NCBI GenBank assembly: GCA_002720745.1 | Contig: PBJO01000003.1 | Location: forward strand, 103,167 to 167,166 | Source: Balneola sp. | GTDB lineage: Bacteria > Bacteroidota > Rhodothermia > Balneolales > Balneolaceae | DNA length: 64,000 nt | Reading direction: 5' to 3' | In this document: positions 48,175 through 57,589 of the stretch, piece after piece | How the letters are laid out: each line of letters starts with the position of its first letter | Numbering within the stretch: position 1 is the first letter of the stretch | Translations under genes and position numbers: made by a program | The notes under the pieces: model-generated | What the model was told of the DNA's origin: nothing | Seen by the model: the letters and a program-made list of their open reading frames with translations, nothing else | Database searches by the model: none

Positions 48175-49286
48175 ACACCCTCTACACGAAATATACCCTG
48201 GCCCGTAACACCCACATAGATATGTCCATCCGGCCCCTGTTTTATACTACGGACGCGGCCAATCCCTTGAAGCACCTCAGTTCTACTTATAACCCTATTC
48301 CCATTAAGCTGGAGCAACTCTACTAAGCCAAATTTCAAGGAACCAACCAGTAAATGTCCTTTCCAGTCGGGGTATCGATCACTGGTCACAAAAGCCATCC
48401 CCGAGGGCGCAATCGAAGGCACCCAATACTGAATGGGCTGCTGCATACCTTCACGGACCGTATCTTCGGCAAAAGGGGTGCCATTATAATTTATTCCATA
48501 GCTAATGACCGGCCAGCCATAATTTTTTCCTGGCTCTATAATATTCAACTCATCCCCTCCTCGCGGGCCATGTTCATGGGCCCACATTTGTCCTGTCACT
48601 GGGTGTCGCTCCATTCCTTGCTGGTTTCGATGTCCGTATGAGTATACTGCTTCAATAGCGTCAGTCTGCCCAAAAAAAGGGTTATCCTGAGGGATGCTTC
48701 CATCGTCATTTATTCGGTATACTTTTCCTCCATCGATAGAAAGACTTTGAGGGTTTACATCTCTATTCCCACGATCTCCAATAGTGAAATAAAGTGTTCC
48801 ATCGATTCCAAATTCCAACCGGCTGCCATAATGTACACCTCTTTTACTGTTAGGCATAGCCTTATATAAAGTTTCTACTTCTTCTAAACCGCTGTTCCCT
48901 AATTTTGCTCGAATTATTTTGGTATTTGCACCCTCGCCTTCTCCAGAAGTGGATGAATAACTAAAATAAATCCATCCATTTTCTGAATGATTAGGATGTG
49001 CTTGGACATCTAAAAACCCGCCCTGACGCTCAGGATAGAGATCTCCAAGAACCTCGGTATATTCCGCAATAATTTCACCTTCCCGCACTACATACAAAAT
49101 TCCTGACCGATCGGTCACTAATAATTCCCCACTGGGCAACCATTCCATTCCCCATGGAACCTGTATACCACTAACATAACTGGTAAAGGCATATTCATTT
49201 TGCACTTGAGGGGTGGGGGTCGCTGCACATGACAGCCAAAATAAAAGGGCAAAAGTTATAAGATAAAAAGAGTATTTTTTTAGCAT
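48171..49286 (-). CDS. PQQ-dependent sugar dehydrogenase-like lipoprotein
   Basis: Six-bladed beta-propeller of the soluble glucose dehydrogenase/YliI family, which oxidises aldose sugars in the periplasm using PQQ. The signal ends with FALLFWLSCAATPT and a likely lipid-Cys at residue 20. Propeller motifs: VPWGMEWLPSGELLVTDRSG, VHYGSRLEFGIDGTLYFTIG, SYGHRNQQGMERHP, WAHEHGPRGGDELNII and GKNYGWPVISYGINYNG. 371 aa. No PQQ biosynthesis genes are in the window, so the cofactor may be scavenged. Convergent with the Gfo/Idh gene, 4-bp overlap. Confidence 0.87.
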   Translation of the reverse strand: MLKKYSFYLITFALLFWLSCAATPTPQVQNEYAFTSYVSGIQVPWGMEWLPSGELLVTDRSGILYVVREGEIIAEYTEVLGDLYPERQGGFLDVQAHPNHSENGWIYFSYSSTSGEGEGANTKIIRAKLGNSGLEEVETLYKAMPNSKRGVHYGSRLEFGIDGTLYFTIGDRGNRDVNPQSLSIDGGKVYRINDDGSIPQDNPFFGQTDAIEAVYSYGHRNQQGMERHPVTGQMWAHEHGPRGGDELNIIEPGKNYGWPVISYGINYNGTPFAEDTVREGMQQPIQYWVPSIAPSGMAFVTSDRYPDWKGHLLVGSLKFGLVELLQLNGNRVISRTEVLQGIGRVRSIKQGPDGHIYVGVTGQGIFRVEGV

Positions 49287-49393
49287 ATCAGTAATGGTTA
49301 AAAGTGGACATATAAGTTAAACTATGATTGAATCGATTAAGTTACAGAGCATTTCTATGGGTTCTTACAAGCCTTTCTACAAAACCATTATAC

Positions 49394-49852
49394 TTAACGA
49401 TAAAGAAATTGCCGAAGTTCATCGGTACTCATAAATCCTGTGCGGCGCTTCAATTGATTGCCATTAGAATCTAATACTAATGTGCCAGGAAAGACATAAA
49501 TCCCCTGCCGCTGAGCCCATGTTCTGGAACTTAGTTCCTGACCTTGAAATCGAATGGTTACATCAGCATTTCCATTCACCTTAACTGGGATGTATCCTGC
49601 GTCTAAGACTGCCCGAACCGTCATGTCTGGATATACTTCCCGCTCCATGGTCCGACAGTATTTACACCCATCTTCGTATACGTCAACCAAAACCAGCTTA
49701 TCAGAATCTCTAGCTTCTTGCAATCCAACGTCCAAGTTACGCCAATCAGGTGCATTTTGAATTTCTACAGGGATAGTTTTCAAAATAGCAGTGTAAGCAA
49801 AAACACCTAAAAATGCTCCCAAAACAATAGCAACTACATATTTTTTAGCCAT
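49394..49852 (-). CDS. Membrane-anchored thioredoxin-fold protein
   Basis: A short N-terminal hydrophobic segment (YVVAIVLGAFLGVFAYTAIL, residues 5-24) anchors or exports the protein. A thioredoxin fold follows with the redox pair in DGCKYCRTMEREV near residues 62-74 and a cis-Pro region (YVFPGTLVLD). 152 aa. This is the DsbD-gamma/SoxW/thioredoxin-fold type that reduces or oxidises periplasmic thiols. The partner is unknown. Divergent from the small-protein/HTH pair over 91 bp. Confidence 0.8.
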   Translation of the reverse strand: MAKKYVVAIVLGAFLGVFAYTAILKTIPVEIQNAPDWRNLDVGLQEARDSDKLVLVDVYEDGCKYCRTMEREVYPDMTVRAVLDAGYIPVKVNGNADVTIRFQGQELSSRTWAQRQGIYVFPGTLVLDSNGNQLKRRTGFMSTDELRQFLYR

Positions 49853-49901
49853 TACAATCTTTGCTTAGCCTCAACTTTATTGAATTATAATAGTATCTTT
49901 A

Positions 49902-49925
49902 GTACAAGTACAACCAATAGTACAA
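49902..49925 (+). promoter_or_regulatory. Three GTACAA repeats in front of the small-protein/HTH pair
   Basis: GTACAA occurs at 49902-49907, 49908-49913 and 49920-49925, 19-42 bp before the ATG at 49944. A TATCTTTA at 49894-49901, similar to a Bacteroidota -7 element, directly precedes them. The block could be an operator for the HTH protein encoded two genes on, or for the divergent thioredoxin gene. Without comparative data it could be chance. Confidence 0.3.
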
Positions 49926-49943
49926 AATATGGACATTTGATAC

Positions 49944-50177
49944 ATGACAATCTCTGTAATTGAACAATACAAACTTGGAAACGTACAAGTAACAGTAAGC
50001 AAGGCAGAGCGACCTAACAAATATATAGTACATTGTTCTAATGGTGAATTTATTTCGAAATTTACTGTTAGTGAGTACGAGTTTAAGCACTATAGACGGC
50101 TCATGAATCAGCGTATTTCCGAAGCATTTAACCAAGCGAATAGCCCTCATTCCGAATCAGAATCCAGCCATGCCTAA
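49944..50177 (+). CDS. Unknown 77-aa protein, first gene of a coupled pair
   Basis: Not recognised. Residues 1-60 look like a small alpha/beta fold (VIEQYKLGNVQVTVSKAER, then GEFISKFTVSEYEFKHY). The C-terminal 17 residues are Ser/Glu-rich and disordered. No signal or membrane segment. The stop overlaps the HTH gene's ATG by 8 bp (ATGCCTAA), so the two are co-translated and may act together, for example as a regulator and its modulator. Plausible coding character and tight overlap support it as a real gene. Confidence 0.6.
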   Translation: MTISVIEQYKLGNVQVTVSKAERPNKYIVHCSNGEFISKFTVSEYEFKHYRRLMNQRISEAFNQANSPHSESESSHA

Positions 50178-50604
50178 GAAAATTGGCAGTTTAATACTTT
50201 ACTCTATTGACGACCTTCATGAGAAACTAGGCGTTTCTAAGCTAACCTTACGCTCTTATCTGCGAACAGGTCGTATCCGAGGCCGTAAACTAGGAGTCAG
50301 CTGGTATGTTACTCAAGAATCGCTGCAGGACTACTTCAACGCGCCGGAAAGACGGCGCAAGGATGTAGAGAAGCTTAACAAATCAAATGCCCACAATTAC
50401 CGGTACATTATACAAGGTATAAATGATTTGGTAAGTGAAACTGAAGAATGTGAAACTCGTTCCGACGTAATTGAGCTGCTTCAACGGCAGGCTATTTTAA
50501 GTTTGTTTCAAGTAAAAATTATAGAACGTAATAGTAGAAAAGTAATTCAGGTTTTAAAGGCTCGTGATTTCATTGAGCAACATGGGGCAAAAAAAGATAG
50601 CTAA
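50170..50604 (+). CDS. Excisionase-type helix-turn-helix DNA-binding protein
   Basis: Residues 10-57 form a winged HTH of the MerR/excisionase (HTH_17) kind: YSIDDLHEKLGVSKLTLRSY, then TGRIRGRKLGVSWYVTQESL. The remaining about 85 residues are helical and polar without a known domain, so it is longer than phage excisionases (60-80 aa) and likely a regulator with a dimerisation or effector part. No integrase or phage gene is nearby. Overlaps the 77-aa gene by 8 bp. Converges on the NUDIX gene 30 bp on. Confidence 0.75.
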   Translation: MPKKIGSLILYSIDDLHEKLGVSKLTLRSYLRTGRIRGRKLGVSWYVTQESLQDYFNAPERRRKDVEKLNKSNAHNYRYIIQGINDLVSETEECETRSDVIELLQRQAILSLFQVKIIERNSRKVIQVLKARDFIEQHGAKKDS

Positions 50605-50633
50605 AAAACATCATTTTGAGCTTATTTGGCAGA

Positions 50634-51281
50634 TTAGCCTTGCTCTCGATTTGGGCAATTTGTTTCAGAAATAGCTTTATATGGTAAAATAACTAGTTCG
50701 TTATTACTTTTTTTACGATTCAAAAAGTCGTGAGCACGAATGATGCTAGCAATCGTTTTCGCGTCATTAATTTCACCGTTATGAATCATGCTTATTGCTT
50801 CGTCAAATGGAACCCTGTACATTCTTAAAAATTCATCTTGATCCATATTTTGTTCTCCTTGGATAAGCCCTTGGGCTAGATATATGTGAATAATTTCATC
50901 CGCATAGCCAATGGCTGGATAAAAATGACCAATGTAGAACCACTCCTCTGCGCAATAACCCGTTTCTTCCTCCAGTTCTCTGCACGCTGTACTGAGCGGG
51001 TCTTCATCAGGATCGATTTTTCCTGCAGGAACTTCCCAAAATAATTGTTGGGCCGGATACCGAAATTGCTGAATAAGCACGCAATCTCCATTACTAAATA
51101 CAGGTACTACTGCACAAGCGCCGGGGTGCTGTATCCATTCCCTTCGGCCAATGCTGGCATTTGGGAGGATGACCTCATCTTTAAATACCTGTAAAAGTTC
51201 TCCTGAAAACACCTTTTCACTATGTTTCTTTTGTTCTGCAAGATGACCGTTTAGGCTCAGATGTGAGGTGGTTTTTTTCAT
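50634..51281 (-). CDS. NUDIX hydrolase, ADP-ribose pyrophosphatase type
   Basis: Cleaves a nucleoside diphosphate linked to another group; the probable substrate is ADP-ribose. The full Nudix box GKIDPDEDPLSTACRELEEE (plus TGY) matches GX5EX7REUXEEXGU. QQFRYPAQQLFWEVPAGKID just before it is the ADP-ribose-pyrophosphatase pattern. 215 aa, with a C-terminal helix and no signal peptide. It could also act on other sugar nucleotides, since the last-loop residue cannot be assigned with confidence. Divergent from pgsA over 64 bp. Confidence 0.85.
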   Translation of the reverse strand: MKKTTSHLSLNGHLAEQKKHSEKVFSGELLQVFKDEVILPNASIGRREWIQHPGACAVVPVFSNGDCVLIQQFRYPAQQLFWEVPAGKIDPDEDPLSTACRELEEETGYCAEEWFYIGHFYPAIGYADEIIHIYLAQGLIQGEQNMDQDEFLRMYRVPFDEAISMIHNGEINDAKTIASIIRAHDFLNRKKSNNELVILPYKAISETNCPNREQG

Positions 51282-51345
51282 GTGGCTTTATCGAGGGATT
51301 GGTTTTAACTTTAGACTTAAATAATATCGCAATAAAAACTAGATC

Positions 51346-51933
51346 TTGTCGGTTCAAAATAACATAGATAGTAGAATAGAGGTTAGTGGAAGTCTTTTTA
51401 CCATCTCCAATTTTATATCATTTTCCCGAATATTTATTGTCATACCGGTTGTCTATCGCCACTATACCAATGGGTATTCAGTTGATGCAATTGTAGGGAT
51501 TTTAATTGGTTATGGGATTATTTCAGACTACCTAGATGGATTTGTTGCACGTAAAACCAACACTATTTCAGAAGTAGGTAAGATGATTGATCCAATTTCT
51601 GACAAGATAGCCGCGGGATTATTATTTATTTATACCGTTGTTATTGGTTGGGTTCCTTTGTGGTTCTTGTGGCTGTTCATTGCGCGGGATATACTAATTC
51701 TGATTGGCTCTTCATTTATCAAATTACGATATGGAAAGGTGGCAATGAGTACTATTTCGGGTAAAATATCAGTAAATGTCATCTCGCTTTACTGGATATC
51801 TATATTCTTTTTTAGGTCGGCCTCCCTTGCACACACTATTTTACTATGGGCGTCGGTAGCCATCATGTTGTTTTCATTCATTATGTATCTTCTACGTTAT
51901 AAAAATATAATGAACGGGGCTCGGTTTAATTAA
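51346..51933 (+). CDS. pgsA: CDP-alcohol phosphatidyltransferase (PgsA-like)
   Basis: Membrane enzyme that makes phosphatidylglycerol phosphate or a related lipid from CDP-diacylglycerol. The active-site motif D-x2-DG-x2-AR-x8-G-x3-D-x3-D is exact: DYLDGFVARKTNTISEVG followed by KMIDPISD at about 61-86. Six hydrophobic segments. The start is a TTG at 51346; no ATG precedes the conserved NFISFSRIF helix. 195 aa. Ten bases separate it from ftsY, suggesting one operon. Phosphatidylserine or other acceptors cannot be excluded. Confidence 0.85.
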   Translation: MSVQNNIDSRIEVSGSLFTISNFISFSRIFIVIPVVYRHYTNGYSVDAIVGILIGYGIISDYLDGFVARKTNTISEVGKMIDPISDKIAAGLLFIYTVVIGWVPLWFLWLFIARDILILIGSSFIKLRYGKVAMSTISGKISVNVISLYWISIFFFRSASLAHTILLWASVAIMLFSFIMYLLRYKNIMNGARFN

Positions 51934-51943
51934 TAATGAGAAT

Positions 51944-52897
51944 ATGGGGTTTTTAGAAAAATTTGGCTTTAGAAAAAACGCTTCTTTAGAGAAGGGGGTT
52001 GAAAAAAGCCGGAATGGTTTGCTAAGTAAACTTGGAATTGCCATCGCTGGAAGGGGACAAATCGACGATGCCGTTCTAGATGAGCTCGAAGAAATTTTAA
52101 TAACCTCGGACGTAGGGGTAAAAACAACACTCGATATTATAGGGCACTTAAAAAAGCGCGTCTCTCAGAATAAATATGTTACCAAAGAAGAGTTAAATAC
52201 ACTACTTCGCGACGAGATTATTGGCCTACTGATGAAAAACCCCATCGAACATTCCGCTAATTTTGATGCCCAATTTCCTGTGACACCTCACATAATTTTA
52301 GTGGTTGGGGTAAATGGAGTAGGCAAAACCACCACTATAGGAAAGTTGGCTCATGGGTATAAATCAGCCGGTAAATCAGTGCTCCTAGGTGCAGCTGACA
52401 CATTCCGTGCTGCTGCTGTAGATCAACTTAAAATTTGGAGTGAGCGGGCAGATGTGCCTATTATTGAACAGGGGCAGAACGCTGATCCCGCTGCTGTTGC
52501 TTTTGACACCGTATCCGCCGCTAAAGCGAGGGGTGCGGACATCGGTATTATCGATACTGCGGGGCGATTGCACAATAAAAAGGCATTAATGGATGAGCTC
52601 TCTAAGATAAAACGTGTGCTTTCTAAAGTAGTCCACAGCGCCCCACACGAAGTTTTATTAGTGCTAGACGCATCAACCGGGCAAAACGCTCTTCAGCAAG
52701 CGCGGGCTTTTACAAAAGCTGTAGATATTAGTGGTTTGGTCTTAACCAAGCTAGATGGCACAGCCAAAGGAGGGATTGTCTTAGGAGTTTCTCACGAATT
52801 ATCAGTACCGGTCAAATATATTGGACTAGGTGAAAGCTTAGAAGATTTACAAGTATTTGATAAAGAGGCTTTTGTTTATGCCTTATTTGGTGAGTAA
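51944..52897 (+). CDS. ftsY: Signal recognition particle receptor FtsY
   Basis: GTPase that docks SRP-ribosome complexes at the membrane. NG domain only, 317 aa, without the long acidic A domain of E. coli FtsY. Motifs: P-loop VGVNGVGKTTTIGKLA, DTFRAAAVDQLKIW, G3 IDTAGRLHNK, and TKLDGTAKGG. The N-terminal helix (EKFGFRKNASLEKGVEKSRN) probably binds membrane lipid. Follows pgsA by 10 bp. A lipid-enzyme neighbour fits its membrane role. Confidence 0.96.
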   Translation: MGFLEKFGFRKNASLEKGVEKSRNGLLSKLGIAIAGRGQIDDAVLDELEEILITSDVGVKTTLDIIGHLKKRVSQNKYVTKEELNTLLRDEIIGLLMKNPIEHSANFDAQFPVTPHIILVVGVNGVGKTTTIGKLAHGYKSAGKSVLLGAADTFRAAAVDQLKIWSERADVPIIEQGQNADPAAVAFDTVSAAKARGADIGIIDTAGRLHNKKALMDELSKIKRVLSKVVHSAPHEVLLVLDASTGQNALQQARAFTKAVDISGLVLTKLDGTAKGGIVLGVSHELSVPVKYIGLGESLEDLQVFDKEAFVYALFGE

Positions 52898-52981
52898 TGC
52901 CCAAAGCGTCTTTTGAACCTTTTGATATTTAAATCTGCTAGGTAACATTTTTAATTTTGCAGGCCTCACCAATAGTTAGCC

Positions 52982-53722
52982 TTAGCGCAGTATCTCACTA
53001 ACTGGCATTAAATCAACATAAAATTCCGATGGGTTCTCTCCCAAATATAGACGTATCTGCCGTTCTTTAATCATTTCTAAAATGGCTAAAAAAGTAGTCG
53101 CTATAACGGCTCGCTGCTTGATATCTGCACAGAGACTTAAAAAACTTTGCTTCCCCTTTTTTTGAAGAGTATTTATGATGTATTCAGATTGCTGCTCCAA
53201 GGTTGCCTCAACTTTTTCAACTCGATAAATTATATTTTTTCGATCAATATCTTTTAATACTTTTTTAAACGCAGCCATCAGATCGAACAATGTTACATCT
53301 TGCAGGGCTTCTCCGGACGCTTGCCGTTTGACTTTATCAGCCAACGGGTAACCTCGGCCATATTTTTTTCGAGTTTCTTCGTCTATATCCAAAAGCTTAA
53401 GTGACATTTCTTTATAGCGCTTATATTCGAGCAGCTGTTGCACCAATTCATGACGCGGATCCCTCTCATCTAGTAAGCTCTCCTCCTCAGGGCTCTCTTT
53501 CGGGAGCATCATTTTAGCCTTTATAGACATAAGATTGCTAGCCATCCAAACAAATTCACTGGCTATATCCAAATCAAATTCTTCAAGCAGATGTAAATAT
53601 TCTAAAAATTGATTGGTTATATATGAAATTGGGATGTCATAAATATCTAACTCATCTCTTTTGATAAAAAAAAGAAGGACATCTAGGGGGCCTTCAAAGT
53701 TCTGTAGTTGTACGCGATACAT
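52982..53722 (-). CDS. scpA: Segregation and condensation protein A
   Basis: Kleisin subunit of the SMC-ScpAB condensin complex. The start MYRVQLQNFEGPLDVLLFFI is the SMC-head-binding helix. DIYDIPISYITNQFLEYL and EFVWMASNLMSIKAKMMLP follow. The C-terminal winged-helix region ends LAILEMIKERQIRLYLGENP. 246 aa. ScpB and SMC are not in this window. Convergent with ftsY; upstream is ppk1 on the same strand (99-bp gap). Confidence 0.93.
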   Translation of the reverse strand: MYRVQLQNFEGPLDVLLFFIKRDELDIYDIPISYITNQFLEYLHLLEEFDLDIASEFVWMASNLMSIKAKMMLPKESPEEESLLDERDPRHELVQQLLEYKRYKEMSLKLLDIDEETRKKYGRGYPLADKVKRQASGEALQDVTLFDLMAAFKKVLKDIDRKNIIYRVEKVEATLEQQSEYIINTLQKKGKQSFLSLCADIKQRAVIATTFLAILEMIKERQIRLYLGENPSEFYVDLMPVSEILR

Positions 53723-53821
53723 ATAATAAATTTAATGGGTTATTTAGAGAAAAGCCCTTAAAAAAATAAACCGCAGTGTCTTATGTGATTGTAAATTTTC
53801 GGTCAATATTTTATCGCGCTA

Positions 53822-55942
53822 CTAACTGGGCATGGGAATAGGTGCCTTTGAAGATGATATATGCTTCATTAGTGAATTATGCGTGCCTTCATTAAGACCT
53901 TGTTCCATAGTAGAGGCCTTACTATAGGTGCCATCTCGATTAAGCCTCCAGCGTTGTCGGTTATCATTCAAATAGATTTCAAAAATAAACTGTAAATATT
54001 TTTTTAATTTTATGCTTTCAATAGGAGTTATAGCCTCTACGCGGGCATCCAAATTTCTGTGCATCCAGTCAGCAGAGCCAATGTTATAAATGAGTTCACC
54101 TGAATGGTAAAAGTAAAACACTCTGGAATGCTCTAAAAATCTACCTATTACTGAATGCACACGAATGCGCTCGCTTAACCCCACAATACCCGGCCTTAAG
54201 CGACAGACTCCCCTAACTATTAAATCTATTTCAACACCAACTTTTGATGCTTCATAAAGACGTTCAATAATTTGAGGATCTTCTAAACTATTCATTTTAG
54301 CGATAATTCTGGCCGGCCTGCTTGCTTTTGCCTCTTTAATTTCATGGTCGATTAATTTTAACATCCCCTTTCTCATATATTTGGGTGCAACAAGTAATGT
54401 GTCAAAGCGTTGTTTTGGTGCAAACCCTGTTAGTAAATTAAAAACGTTCGTTACATCTTTTGCTATCACGGTATCACAGGTAAATAATCCTAAATCCTCA
54501 TATAGTTGAGCTGTATCAGGGTGATAATTACCCGTGCCAATGTGGCAATATGTTCGTAAGCCCTTTTCCTCTTCGCGAACCACCATCGTTAGCTTAGTAT
54601 GGATTTTTAACCCTGGAATACCATATGCAACATGAACACCTACATTTTCTAATTGTTGAGCCCATAAAATATTGCGCTCCTCATCGAATCGAGCTTTTAT
54701 TTCTACTAATACAGCCACCTGCTTTCCCTCCTGTGCCGCGCGCATCAACGCATGCATAAGAGGTGAATCTTTCGAGGTGCGATAGAGCGTTTGTTTTATA
54801 GCCAAAACCTTTGGATCTTTGGCGGCCTCCTCAACAAATCTCTGAGTACTCAATTCAAAACTATGATAAGGATGATGAACTAAAAAATCCCCTTTTCTAA
54901 TTACTGAAAAAATATTGGGGAGCCGTTCTTCTGGAGGGTGGTTAAAAACAGGGTGTAGTATCGGGCTCCATGGTACGTCTTTTAAACTAGGAAACCCTTC
55001 TATGGTAGCAATCTGAAATACATCTGCTAGACCAATAGTACCTTCCATTTCATACACATCTTGTGAGATGATTTCGAGATGTTTGACTAGAAATTTTTTT
55101 AAAGGTATAGGAGTTTTTGAATCTAGTTCTAAACGTACAATCTGGGCAAATTTTCGCTCTCTTAATTCATCTTCAATTACCTCAAGTAAGTCGTCGGCCT
55201 CCTCTTCATTTCGTTCTAATGATGCATTTCTAGTAACCCGAAATAGATGCGCAGATAACACCTCCATTCCAGGAAAAAATAAATTCATCTTTGCTTTTAT
55301 TAAATCCTCAATAGGAATGAACACCGTTTTACTAGCGCTTTTATATACAATAATAAAACGGGGCCTGTTAGAAGGAATTTTTATTCGGGCAAAACTTTTT
55401 TCATTAGTTTTTTTATTTCGTAGTTCAATAGCAAAAGATAAGCTTTGATTAGAAATAAAGGGGAAGGGGTGTGATTCATCTACAGCTAATGGAGTGATTA
55501 TTGGATACAATTGCCGACTAAAAAAAGATTCCGCTTTTTGTAACTGCTTAGCAGTCAACTCTTCCATGCTCCTAATTGAAATCCCGTTATTTTCAAGACT
55601 TAGCAATAATTCATTAAAAAAACAGCCCCTATACCGCTCTATCATTTCTAACACTCGTTTGCGAATAAGCTTTAATTGTTCTTGGGCATTAAGGCCGTCA
55701 ACAGAAATAGTCTTAACACCCGCATGTAGCTGTCTTTTCAACCCTCCCACTCTCTTTTGAAAAAACTCATCTAGATTTGAGCAGACTATTCCAATAAACT
55801 TAACTCGCTCCAACAGATTGTTCTCAGTATTTTCCGCCTCAGACAACACGCGGCTATTAAACTCTAGCCAACTAAGTTCATAGTTGAAATAATACTCTGG
55901 ACCAAAAAGCCGCTTTTTCTCTGTTTGTTTTGTTTTTGGCAA
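53822..55942 (-). CDS. ppk1: Polyphosphate kinase 1
   Basis: Reversible synthesis of polyphosphate from ATP. Domains in order: N-terminal helical domain (FNYELSWLEFNSRVL), head domain, and two PLD-like C domains. The autophosphorylated His lies in CHIGTGNYHPDTAQLY and the second His in GRFLEHSRVFYF. YRTSKDSP and the KARFDEERNILWA nucleotide loop are present. 706 aa is typical. The start is a TTG at 55942 with a Lys-rich first ten residues; no ATG lies near the conserved N terminus. Confidence 0.95.
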   Translation of the reverse strand: MPKTKQTEKKRLFGPEYYFNYELSWLEFNSRVLSEAENTENNLLERVKFIGIVCSNLDEFFQKRVGGLKRQLHAGVKTISVDGLNAQEQLKLIRKRVLEMIERYRGCFFNELLLSLENNGISIRSMEELTAKQLQKAESFFSRQLYPIITPLAVDESHPFPFISNQSLSFAIELRNKKTNEKSFARIKIPSNRPRFIIVYKSASKTVFIPIEDLIKAKMNLFFPGMEVLSAHLFRVTRNASLERNEEEADDLLEVIEDELRERKFAQIVRLELDSKTPIPLKKFLVKHLEIISQDVYEMEGTIGLADVFQIATIEGFPSLKDVPWSPILHPVFNHPPEERLPNIFSVIRKGDFLVHHPYHSFELSTQRFVEEAAKDPKVLAIKQTLYRTSKDSPLMHALMRAAQEGKQVAVLVEIKARFDEERNILWAQQLENVGVHVAYGIPGLKIHTKLTMVVREEEKGLRTYCHIGTGNYHPDTAQLYEDLGLFTCDTVIAKDVTNVFNLLTGFAPKQRFDTLLVAPKYMRKGMLKLIDHEIKEAKASRPARIIAKMNSLEDPQIIERLYEASKVGVEIDLIVRGVCRLRPGIVGLSERIRVHSVIGRFLEHSRVFYFYHSGELIYNIGSADWMHRNLDARVEAITPIESIKLKKYLQFIFEIYLNDNRQRWRLNRDGTYSKASTMEQGLNEGTHNSLMKHISSSKAPIPMPS

Positions 55943-56123
55943 ATCTTTTTCTGTTGTTAGTTTTTAGTTAATTACGCCAAGGGTTACAAGTGTTTTTGGA
56001 AAAGCCACTAGAGAATAACGCGCATTATTCTAGTGATTTTTCAAAATAGACAATTTACATACGCAATTCGACGTAAATCTAAGTATAATTCTGTTAACTA
56101 AGCATTAAGTTGAATCTGGTTCC

Positions 56124-57134
56124 GTGCAAAACCCTTTATTGAATCCGCAACACAAGGAAGATGCTTTCGAGCAAAGTGTTCGTCCTTCAACCATTGACGA
56201 GTTTATCGGCCAACAAAAAGCCATTGATAACCTAAAAGTCTTCATTAAAGCAGCAAAGCAAAGAAGAGAGGCGCTTGATCATGTTGTTCTATCCGGGCCT
56301 CCTGGCTTGGGAAAAACAACCTTAGCTTATATAATTTCACAAGAAATGGGGGTTAACATTCGCCCAACTACCGGGCCTATCATTGACAAACCGGGAGATC
56401 TGGCAGGAATGCTAACCAATTTAGAAGAGGGTGATGTTCTATTTATTGATGAAATACATCGTCTAAACCCTGTTATTGAAGAGTACTTATACAGTGCCAT
56501 GGAAGACTTTACCTTGGATATTGTGATAGATTCAGGCCCTAATGCTAGGAGTATTCAAATTGAATTAAATCGGTTCACTCTCATTGGCGCGACTACTCGT
56601 AAAGGAATGTTAACAGCTCCCTTGCGTGCTCGTTTTGGAATTGACATACGACTAGACTACTATGATGTGGAATTATTGCAGCGAATAGCGCTTAGAACTG
56701 CTGATATAATGGGCTTCAGAATTAATGACGCCGGAGCCCATGAAATTGCCAGTCGAAGTAGGGGTACGCCACGTATTGTCAACAAACTCCTTCGCCGAAC
56801 TCGCGATTTTGCCCAAGTTGATCTTTTAGACAAAATCGATGAACAGATAGCTGACAAAGCACTTAATGCACTGGACGTAGACAGAAACGGCTTAGATGAC
56901 ATGGATATACGCATGCTTCGGGCCATCATTGAGCACTATGGTGGCGGGCCCGTCGGGCTTAGCACATTAGGAGTGGCCGTTGGCGAGGACAAGGGAACCA
57001 TAGAAGAGGTATACGAGCCTTTTTTGATCAAAGAAGGCTTCCTACAGCGGACCCCAAAGGGCCGGATAGCCACTGCTAAGGCGTTCTCTTACTTAGGAAT
57101 ACAGCGCCCAGATAATTCCGGAGCATTATTTTGA
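56124..57134 (+). CDS. ruvB: Holliday junction branch-migration helicase RuvB
   Basis: Hexameric AAA+ motor acting with RuvA. GTG start at 56124. Walker A GPPGLGKTTLAYII, Walker B LFIDEIHRLNP, sensor 1 IGATTRKGMLTAPLRARFG, and the C-terminal winged helix GGGPVGLSTLGVAVGEDKGT. 336 aa is normal. ruvA and ruvC are not adjacent. Downstream is a 455-bp non-coding stretch. Confidence 0.96.
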   Translation: MQNPLLNPQHKEDAFEQSVRPSTIDEFIGQQKAIDNLKVFIKAAKQRREALDHVVLSGPPGLGKTTLAYIISQEMGVNIRPTTGPIIDKPGDLAGMLTNLEEGDVLFIDEIHRLNPVIEEYLYSAMEDFTLDIVIDSGPNARSIQIELNRFTLIGATTRKGMLTAPLRARFGIDIRLDYYDVELLQRIALRTADIMGFRINDAGAHEIASRSRGTPRIVNKLLRRTRDFAQVDLLDKIDEQIADKALNALDVDRNGLDDMDIRMLRAIIEHYGGGPVGLSTLGVAVGEDKGTIEEVYEPFLIKEGFLQRTPKGRIATAKAFSYLGIQRPDNSGALF

Positions 57135-57589
57135 GTAAGAATTTTGTTCTCTTTATCAGTTGAAATAATTAATTGCTTGCAAATTAGGTTGTGGTTAACC
57201 AAGCCTGATTATCCTCGTCAATCTGCATAGACTCTCATTCGTTCAGGGCTCAACTCAATGTCTCTAGTTCATATTACAACTGAGTGTCTTGTGCTAACCA
57301 TATACACTTCGCTCAATATTCCTTTTTTATGTCTCTAGCTAGATTCATTTAAGGCCGAGAAGCTCATCTTTTTTTACCAACTTTTATTACTTTTATGCGT
57401 CATTATAAGTGGTTTAGGCTACTATAAACTATCATTACTCATATAATATAATATTGATTTGGTAAACTGGTGTGTAGAGCCGTATATTTCTAAAAGTTAT
57501 TTTAAAAACCTGCAAATTGAATTTAGCGTTAATAGCGCAATCACCGACAAAAAGCTTTCTTTTTCGGCCCAGTCAACTCACTTCTTCTC
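57135..57589. other. 455-bp AT-rich spacer after ruvB
   Basis: No coding region, tRNA or clear terminator seen. ATGTCTCTAG is repeated at 57258-57267 and 57329-57338 (71 bp apart). A GGTTAACC palindrome lies near 57193-57200. The last 100 bases are probably leader of the 7-TM gene. The only long open frame (from 57517) is a shadow of that gene in another frame. Confidence 0.4.

Noticed and set aside
50170..50604. HTH protein as phage excisionase, hinting at an integrated element
   Set aside because: No integrase, no attachment repeats, no phage genes nearby, and the protein is longer than excisionases.
57258..57338. Direct repeat ATGTCTCTAG (two copies, 71 bp apart)
   Set aside because: Too short and only two copies; no attachment site or mobile gene beside it.
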